From Methylobacter sp. (GTDB lineage: Bacteria > Pseudomonadota > Gammaproteobacteria > Methylococcales > Methylomonadaceae): DNA of 48,529 bases. The notes below the pieces were generated by a model. That model worked only from the letters and a program-made list of their open reading frames with translations, had not been told where the DNA came from and made no database searches. Where the stretch lies: NCBI GenBank assembly GCA_030699385.1, contig JAUYMY010000018.1, positions 1 through 48,529 on the forward strand. Reading direction: 5' to 3'. Positions 43,673 through 48,529 of this stretch are shown here, one piece after another (positions within the stretch are counted from its first letter, which is position 1; the number at the start of each line of letters is the position of its first letter). The position numbers and the translations under genes are program-made.

Positions 43673-45460
43673 ATGACTAAAAAATCGAATAAAAGCACGC
43701 AAATATACAAGCGATTGTTGACCTATGTGAAGCCGCATGTCTGGTTGTTTGCCATCAGTATTGTCGGTTTTTTGATGTATTCGGGCACGCAGACCTTATT
43801 TGCGGCATTGATTAAGCATATTATCGATACGCTGCAAACCGAGACCCGTGAAGGCATGCAGTATTTGCCGCTGTTGTTTAGCGGCTTAATTGTCATTCAC
43901 GGCATTGGCGCTTATATCGGCAATTATTTTTTGGCGAAAGTGTCGACTAATGTGGTGCATAGTTTGCGCTGCGAGATTTTCGATCACTACACGCGACTGC
44001 CAACGGCATATTTCGATGCCAATAACAGCGGCTACATGATTTCGAGGATTACCAATAATGTCGGCCAAGTCACGCAGGCGACCACCGATGCGGTGCGCAC
44101 CATTGTCCGCGAAGGTTTTACTGCAATAGGCTTGTTAATTTATCTGTTCTATTCCAACTGGATGTTGTCGCTGGTTTTTGTCGGTATTGCCCCGATTATT
44201 GTGCTGTTGGTCAGTTATGTCAGCAAGCGCCTGCGCCGTATCAGTAAAAAAATACAAGAATCGATCGGCGACATGACGCACATCACCTCCGAATTGGTCG
44301 GCGGACATCGGGTGGTGCGCAGTTATGGCGGCGAAGATTATGAGCGGCAGCGTTTTTTGGACAGCAGTTTGTATAATCGGCGGCAGTCGTTAAAGCTGGC
44401 GACGACGATGGCGGTACATAATCCGATTATGCAGTTTATTATCGCGGTTGCTTTGTCGTTCTTGATGTATATGGCGCTGTATTTTATGAAGCAAGCCAGT
44501 GTCGGCGAGTTTGTCGGCTATCTGACGGCGGCATTTTTATTGCCGAAACCGATCAGGCAGTTGAGTGATGCCAATAGCGATATTCAAAAAGGCATTGCGG
44601 CGGCGGAATCGTTATTTGAAATTCTGGACGAGCCGGGCGAGATAGATGACGGCAGTTATCAGGCCGAAAGATGCCAGGGCGCGCTGGAATTTAAAAATCT
44701 GACCTTTCAATATGTGGGCGCTAATGAACCGGCGCTGGTTGACATTAATTTCAAGGCCGAGCCGGGGCAGACTATTGCATTGGTCGGCGCTTCCGGCGGC
44801 GGCAAAAGTACATTGGCTAATTTGGTGTCGCGTTTTTATCCGCATGAAAGCGGCGAAATATTGCTCGACGGTGTGGAAATTAATAGCTACAAGCTGGCGA
44901 ATTTGCGCAAACAATTGGCGCTGGTCAATCAGCAGGTGACCTTATTTAACGATACCATTGCTAATAATATTGCCTACGGGGCGCTGGCGACCGCAAGCCG
45001 AAGTCAAATTGCCCAGGCTGCAACCGATGCTTATGCGATGGAATTTGTCGCCAAGCTGGAGTACGGACTGGATACGGAAATAGGCGAGAATGGCGTCAAG
45101 TTGTCCGGCGGACAGCGGCAGCGGCTGGCTTTGGCGCGGGCATTGCTGAAAGATGCACCGATATTGATATTGGATGAGGCGACTTCGGCGCTGGATACCG
45201 AATCGGAACGCTATATTCAAGCGGCGTTGCAAAAAGTTATGAGCAACCGGACGACACTGGTGATTGCGCATCGCTTATCGACCATTGAAAATGCGGATGT
45301 GATTTTGGTGATGGATCATGGGCGCATTGTAGAAAGGGGTTCGCACTGGGAGTTGATCGCAAAAAAGGGCGCTTATGCGCGCTTGCATTCGATGCAGTTT
45401 AAAGATCATGCTGATCACGGTGCCGTCGGCGTTGCATCAGCCAATCCGCTTATTGCTTAG
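43673..45460 (+). CDS. msbA: Lipid A export ATP-binding/permease protein
   Basis: A 595-residue half-transporter that flips lipid A-core across the inner membrane as a homodimer. The transmembrane domain spans about 1-325 with six helices (LFAISIVGFLMYSGTQTLFA, FTAIGLLIYLFYSNWMLSLV and others) and the YFDANNSGYMISRITNNV coupling region. The nucleotide-binding domain has Walker A GASGGGKST, Q loop LVNQQVTLF, signature LSGGQRQRLALARALL, Walker B ILILDEATSALD and the H loop VIAHRLSTI. The length is close to E. coli MsbA (582 residues). It sits within the core locus; its usual partner lpxK is not next to it. Confidence 0.92.
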   Translation: MTKKSNKSTQIYKRLLTYVKPHVWLFAISIVGFLMYSGTQTLFAALIKHIIDTLQTETREGMQYLPLLFSGLIVIHGIGAYIGNYFLAKVSTNVVHSLRCEIFDHYTRLPTAYFDANNSGYMISRITNNVGQVTQATTDAVRTIVREGFTAIGLLIYLFYSNWMLSLVFVGIAPIIVLLVSYVSKRLRRISKKIQESIGDMTHITSELVGGHRVVRSYGGEDYERQRFLDSSLYNRRQSLKLATTMAVHNPIMQFIIAVALSFLMYMALYFMKQASVGEFVGYLTAAFLLPKPIRQLSDANSDIQKGIAAAESLFEILDEPGEIDDGSYQAERCQGALEFKNLTFQYVGANEPALVDINFKAEPGQTIALVGASGGGKSTLANLVSRFYPHESGEILLDGVEINSYKLANLRKQLALVNQQVTLFNDTIANNIAYGALATASRSQIAQAATDAYAMEFVAKLEYGLDTEIGENGVKLSGGQRQRLALARALLKDAPILILDEATSALDTESERYIQAALQKVMSNRTTLVIAHRLSTIENADVILVMDHGRIVERGSHWELIAKKGAYARLHSMQFKDHADHGAVGVASANPLIA

Positions 45461-45471
45461 AGGATATTATT

Positions 45472-46029
45472 TTGAAGACATTTATTGCCGAGCTGGATGA
45501 GCATAACGCCATGATGGCGCGGTTGGCGGATTGTTCCGGCGCGATTGAAGCGGCCGCACGCGTGTTGATACTTACCTTAAAGCAGGGCGGAAAAATACTG
45601 TTGTGCGGCAATGGCGGCAGCGCGGCGGATTGCCAACATATTGCCGCTGAATTGGTGGTGCAATACCAAAAGCAGCGGCAGGCGCTGGCGGCTATTGCCT
45701 TGACGACGGACACTTCGATTTTAACCGCACACGCCAATGATTTTGGCTTTGACACGGTTTATTCCCGGCAGGTTGAGGCGATTGGCCATAAAAAGGATTG
45801 CTTGATTGCGATTTCCACATCAGGGCGTAGCAAAAATATATTAAACGCGGCAGCGGCGGCAAGGTTGAAAGGTATGGCGGTTATTGGTTTAACCGGTGGT
45901 GATGGCGGCGAACTCGTTGGGCAGGTGACGCATCCGGTGATTGTTCCGTCAGAGGTGACCGCAAGAATTCAGGAGGCGCATATTTTGATTGGCCATTGGT
46001 GGTGTGGCGCGATAGAAGGGGCGCAATAA
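45472..46029 (+). CDS. gmhA: Phosphoheptose isomerase
   Basis: First step of ADP-heptose synthesis: sedoheptulose 7-phosphate to D-glycero-D-manno-heptose 7-phosphate. The 185-residue SIS-domain protein has LLCGNGGSAADCQHIAAELV, LTTDTSILTAHANDFGFDTV, LIAISTSGRSKNILNAA and, at the C-terminus, RIQEAHILIGH with the metal-site residues. E. coli GmhA has 192 residues. It starts with TTG after an AGAGGA site. Its stop codon overlaps the hldE start by one base (TAATG). Confidence 0.94.
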   Translation: MKTFIAELDEHNAMMARLADCSGAIEAAARVLILTLKQGGKILLCGNGGSAADCQHIAAELVVQYQKQRQALAAIALTTDTSILTAHANDFGFDTVYSRQVEAIGHKKDCLIAISTSGRSKNILNAAAAARLKGMAVIGLTGGDGGELVGQVTHPVIVPSEVTARIQEAHILIGHWWCGAIEGAQ

Positions 46030-47453
46030 TGTTGGCGGCTGCACCTGAGTTTAAACAGGCTCGTATTATTGTTATCGGCGATGTGATGCTGGATAGGTAT
46101 TGGTCTGGACAAGCGGCGCGTATTTCGCCGGAAGCGCCGGTGCCGGTGGTCAAAGTCAAAACCATTGAAGATCGCGTTGGCGGCGCCGGTAATGTCGCGC
46201 TCAATATTGCCAAATTAGGCGGGCAAGTGACTTTGCTGGGCGTGGTTGGCGCGGATGCCGAGGGTGAAACGTTAAAGCAGTTATTAGAAGCCGAAGGCGT
46301 GGTTTGCGATTTTGTCGTTGCCGCCGACATTCGCAGTATTTGTAAATTACGGGTGATGGCGCAACATCAGCAGCTGATTCGGCTCGATTTTGAAGAGACA
46401 GCGTTGAAGTTTGATGGCGATGCCTTGTCGGCAAAATTGCTTAAGCATTTGTCGGCACATGACACCGTGGTGTTTTCAGATTATGGTAAAGGCACGCTGG
46501 CCGATGTTGCCGCTTATATTGGTGCGGCCAAGCAAGCCGGAACCAAGGTGTTGGTGGATCCCAAAGGCGTCGATTATCAGCGCTATGCCGGTGCCGACCT
46601 GATAACGCCGAATCTGTCCGAGTTGCAGGCTGTCGTGGGTATTACTGAACATGAGGATGATTTGCTTGAAAAAGGCCGAGCGCTGTTAACCCAATATCAA
46701 ATCCCGACGCTGTTGTTGACGCGCGGCGAAGCGGGGATGACCTTAATACAAGATGCGGAAACGCATTCATTGCCGGCTCAGGCTAAAGATGTGTTTGATG
46801 TGACCGGCGCCGGCGATACCGTGATTGCAGTGATGGCGCTTGGCGTGGCGCTGGATATGGCGCTGCATGAGGCGATGTACTTGGCTAATTTGGCGGGCGG
46901 CATTGTGGTCGGAAAATTGGGCACATCCACGGTATCCATGCAGGAACTAACGCGGGCCATGCACGGCGATAGGGATTCGCAATACGGCATCGTCTCTGAA
47001 GATGAATTGGCGCGCATCATGGCTGGCGCCAAAGCGCATGGCGAACGTATTATTATGACTAACGGTTGTTTCGATTTGTTGCATGCCGGGCATGTGACTT
47101 ATTTGCAGCAGGCCAAGGCGCTTGGCGATCGCTTGGTGGTTGCAGTCAATTCCGATGCGTCGGTCAGGCAGTTGAAAGGTGAGACAAGGCCCATTAATGG
47201 CTTGCAGGAGCGGATGACGGTTTTGGCCGCTTTGGCGTGTGTCGATTGGGTGGTTTCATTTGCAGAAGAAACGCCGGAACGGTTGTATTGCCGATTGCTG
47301 CCGGATGTTATTGTCAAAGGCGGCGATTACAGTTCCGGGCAAGTTGCCGGGGGCGATTGTGTGATTAAAGCGGGCGGTGAAGTCAAAATTTTGCAGTTTG
47401 TTGACGGCCAGTCGACAACGGCGATGATTAAAAAAGCGAGGGGGTTGGAATGA
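46029..47453 (+). CDS. hldE: Bifunctional heptose 7-phosphate kinase / heptose 1-phosphate adenylyltransferase
   Basis: Catalyses the kinase and adenylyl transfer steps to ADP-D-glycero-heptose; 474 residues (E. coli 477). The N-terminal ribokinase-like domain (about 1-315) has IGDVMLDRYWSG, VGGAGNVALNIAKLGG and the catalytic DVTGAGDTVIAVMALG. The C-terminal cytidylyltransferase-like domain (about 340-474) has MTNGCFDLLHAGHVTYLQQA and VAVNSDASVRQLKG. I chose the ATG overlapping the gmhA stop; a frame extension to 45996 lies inside gmhA and is not needed. The phosphatase gmhB, required between the two steps, is not in the window. Confidence 0.96.
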   Translation: MLAAAPEFKQARIIVIGDVMLDRYWSGQAARISPEAPVPVVKVKTIEDRVGGAGNVALNIAKLGGQVTLLGVVGADAEGETLKQLLEAEGVVCDFVVAADIRSICKLRVMAQHQQLIRLDFEETALKFDGDALSAKLLKHLSAHDTVVFSDYGKGTLADVAAYIGAAKQAGTKVLVDPKGVDYQRYAGADLITPNLSELQAVVGITEHEDDLLEKGRALLTQYQIPTLLLTRGEAGMTLIQDAETHSLPAQAKDVFDVTGAGDTVIAVMALGVALDMALHEAMYLANLAGGIVVGKLGTSTVSMQELTRAMHGDRDSQYGIVSEDELARIMAGAKAHGERIIMTNGCFDLLHAGHVTYLQQAKALGDRLVVAVNSDASVRQLKGETRPINGLQERMTVLAALACVDWVVSFAEETPERLYCRLLPDVIVKGGDYSSGQVAGGDCVIKAGGEVKILQFVDGQSTTAMIKKARGLE

Positions 47454-48394
47454 TTGTGGTGACAGGTGGTGCCGGTTTTATCGGCAGTAATATTATTCGG
47501 GCATTGAACCAGCGCGGTGAGCGCGATATATTGCTGGTCGATCATCTGACTAATGGGCGAAAAATGCACAATATCGCCGATCTTGATATTGCCGATTATA
47601 TGGACAAGGAGGCGTTCATCGAAAAAATTGGGTTGGCTCATTTTTTTGATGGGGTGCGGGCCGTGTTCCATCAAGGCGCTTGTTCGGCAACCACGGAATG
47701 GGATGGACGCTTTGTGATGGCGAATAATTATGATTATTCCAAGCGATTGTTGCATTGGTGTGTCGCAAGAAATGTTGCCTTTATGTATGCGTCCTCGGCT
47801 TCGGTGTACGGCGATGGTAAACACGGTTTTCGGGTTGAGCGAAGCTGCGAGCACCCTATTAATATGTACGCCTATTCGAAATTCCAATTCGATCAATATG
47901 TGCGGCCTTTACTGGCTAAAACCAGAAGTCCGATTGTCGGCTTTCGCTACTTTAATGTTTATGGGCCTAGAGAGCAGCATAAAGAAGCCATGAGCAGCAC
48001 GGCCTTCCATTTTAATCGACAAGTGATTGAGCATAAAAAAGCGAAGCTGTTTGCCGGCTGTGATGGCATCGCTGATGGCGAGCAAAAGCGCGATTTTGTT
48101 CATGTTGACGATGTGGTTGATGTCAATTTGTGGTTTTTGGATCATCCCGACCAACGTGGTATTTATAATGTAGGGACAGGGAGGGCAGAAACATTTAACT
48201 CAGTCGCGCAGACCGTGCTCGATTGGCATAAAAAAGGAAGTATCGAGTACATCCCGTTTCCTGAGCATCTAAAAGGTTCCTATCAGAGCTATACCCAAGC
48301 TGATATTTCCGGGTTAAGGCAGGCGGGCTATATGAAGGAATTTTTGACGGTTAACCAGGGCGTCAGCAATTATTTAGATTGGTTGAACAAATAA
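47450..48394 (+). CDS. hldD: ADP-L-glycero-D-manno-heptose 6-epimerase
   Basis: Last step of ADP-heptose synthesis, giving the donor used by WaaF. A 314-residue short-chain dehydrogenase-type epimerase with the NADP-binding VVTGGAGFIGSNIIRALNQR, the catalytic YAYSKFQFD (Tyr-x-x-x-Lys), HQGACSATTEWD, FRYFNVYGPRE and RDFVHVDDVVDVNLWF. It starts within the last four bases of hldE (ATGA overlap), so the gmhA-hldE-hldD block is a coupled unit. Confidence 0.96.
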   Translation: MIVVTGGAGFIGSNIIRALNQRGERDILLVDHLTNGRKMHNIADLDIADYMDKEAFIEKIGLAHFFDGVRAVFHQGACSATTEWDGRFVMANNYDYSKRLLHWCVARNVAFMYASSASVYGDGKHGFRVERSCEHPINMYAYSKFQFDQYVRPLLAKTRSPIVGFRYFNVYGPREQHKEAMSSTAFHFNRQVIEHKKAKLFAGCDGIADGEQKRDFVHVDDVVDVNLWFLDHPDQRGIYNVGTGRAETFNSVAQTVLDWHKKGSIEYIPFPEHLKGSYQSYTQADISGLRQAGYMKEFLTVNQGVSNYLDWLNK

Positions 48395-48398
48395 CCGC

Positions 48399-48426
48399 TT
48401 GACGCATTTCTGATAAATTGTATAAT
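48399..48426 (+). promoter_or_regulatory. Strong sigma-70 promoter P1
   Basis: TTGACG, a 16-base spacer and a perfect TATAAT, starting five bases after the hldD stop codon. With P2 about 95 bases downstream it forms a tandem pair typical of stable-RNA operons. Confidence 0.75.
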
Positions 48427-48492
48427 AGCCAGCTGTTCAGGGCTTCGGTCGTTAACAGGAGGTTGGTAAGAAGAAAAAAGTTAACAATGATG

Positions 48493-48520
48493 TTGACAAG
48501 TTGGTTGGCTAGGTTATAAT
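48493..48520 (+). promoter_or_regulatory. Strong sigma-70 promoter P2
   Basis: Perfect TTGACA and perfect TATAAT separated by 16 bases, ending nine bases before the window edge. No open frame begins between P1 and P2 with a properly spaced ribosome site, so the transcript probably serves an rRNA, tRNA or another highly expressed gene just outside the window. Confidence 0.78.
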
Positions 48521-48529
48521 GGTCGGCTT

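Overview
The window is a chromosomal segment from a Gram-negative bacterium, most likely a gammaproteobacterium. It carries LPS inner-core genes (waaF, gmhA, hldE, hldD, msbA), btuB under a cobalamin riboswitch, glnE, a Zur-type regulator with a textbook gammaproteobacterial Zur box, and several TonB-dependent receptors. The gene set and the MNIO/HvfA peptide cluster would fit a methanotroph-like organism (Methylococcales), but no diagnostic methane or methanol oxidation gene is present, so the genus is a guess. I see no tRNA, rRNA, CRISPR array or intact insertion sequence.

Left part (1-11 kb): a TonB-dependent receptor of unknown substrate, an orphan BatD-like protein, a MITE-like element with a target-site duplication, an ABC-class ATPase, ssb translationally coupled to an unknown small gene, and a CusA/CzcA-like RND pump permease without its adaptor. 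An AT-rich island (about 11.0-13.05 kb) follows. It holds a reverse transcriptase of the defence-associated (UG/DRT-like) kind, a structured and probably non-coding segment ending in a terminator just upstream of it, and what looks like the N-terminal stub of an ApaLI-like restriction endonuclease. Zur and its operator border the island.

Middle (13.7-34.2 kb): a UPF0182 membrane protein, a small secreted protein, a PLP enzyme, and a four-gene operon (outer-membrane barrel, short PstS-like binding protein, sensor kinase, NtrC-type regulator). Next come a secreted protein with eight 10-residue Asp/Asn/His repeats, a three-gene HvfABC-type RiPP cluster with an unusual Cys-Gly/Met-Met-Lys repeated precursor, and a divergent FecA-like receptor with a possible Fur box. 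A CysB-like regulator beside a broken TauE/SafE exporter and a riboswitch-controlled btuB operon close this part.

Right part (34.4-48.5 kb): glnE, ilvE, then a mostly co-directional LPS core locus: waaF, a GT4 glycosyltransferase, an O-antigen ligase, two GT2 glycosyltransferases, msbA, gmhA, hldE and hldD, many with overlapping start/stop codons. Together they make ADP-heptose (gmhB is absent here), extend the core, ligate O-antigen and export the lipid A-core. A second copy of the MITE sits inside this locus. Two strong tandem sigma-70 promoters end the window and probably drive a stable-RNA operon just outside it.

Intergenic regions carry several dispersed palindromes, notably a CACGAA-rich family and a long 13.7 kb hairpin. 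The points most worth a second look are the RT cassette with its upstream RNA, the variant HvfA precursor and the MITE pair.
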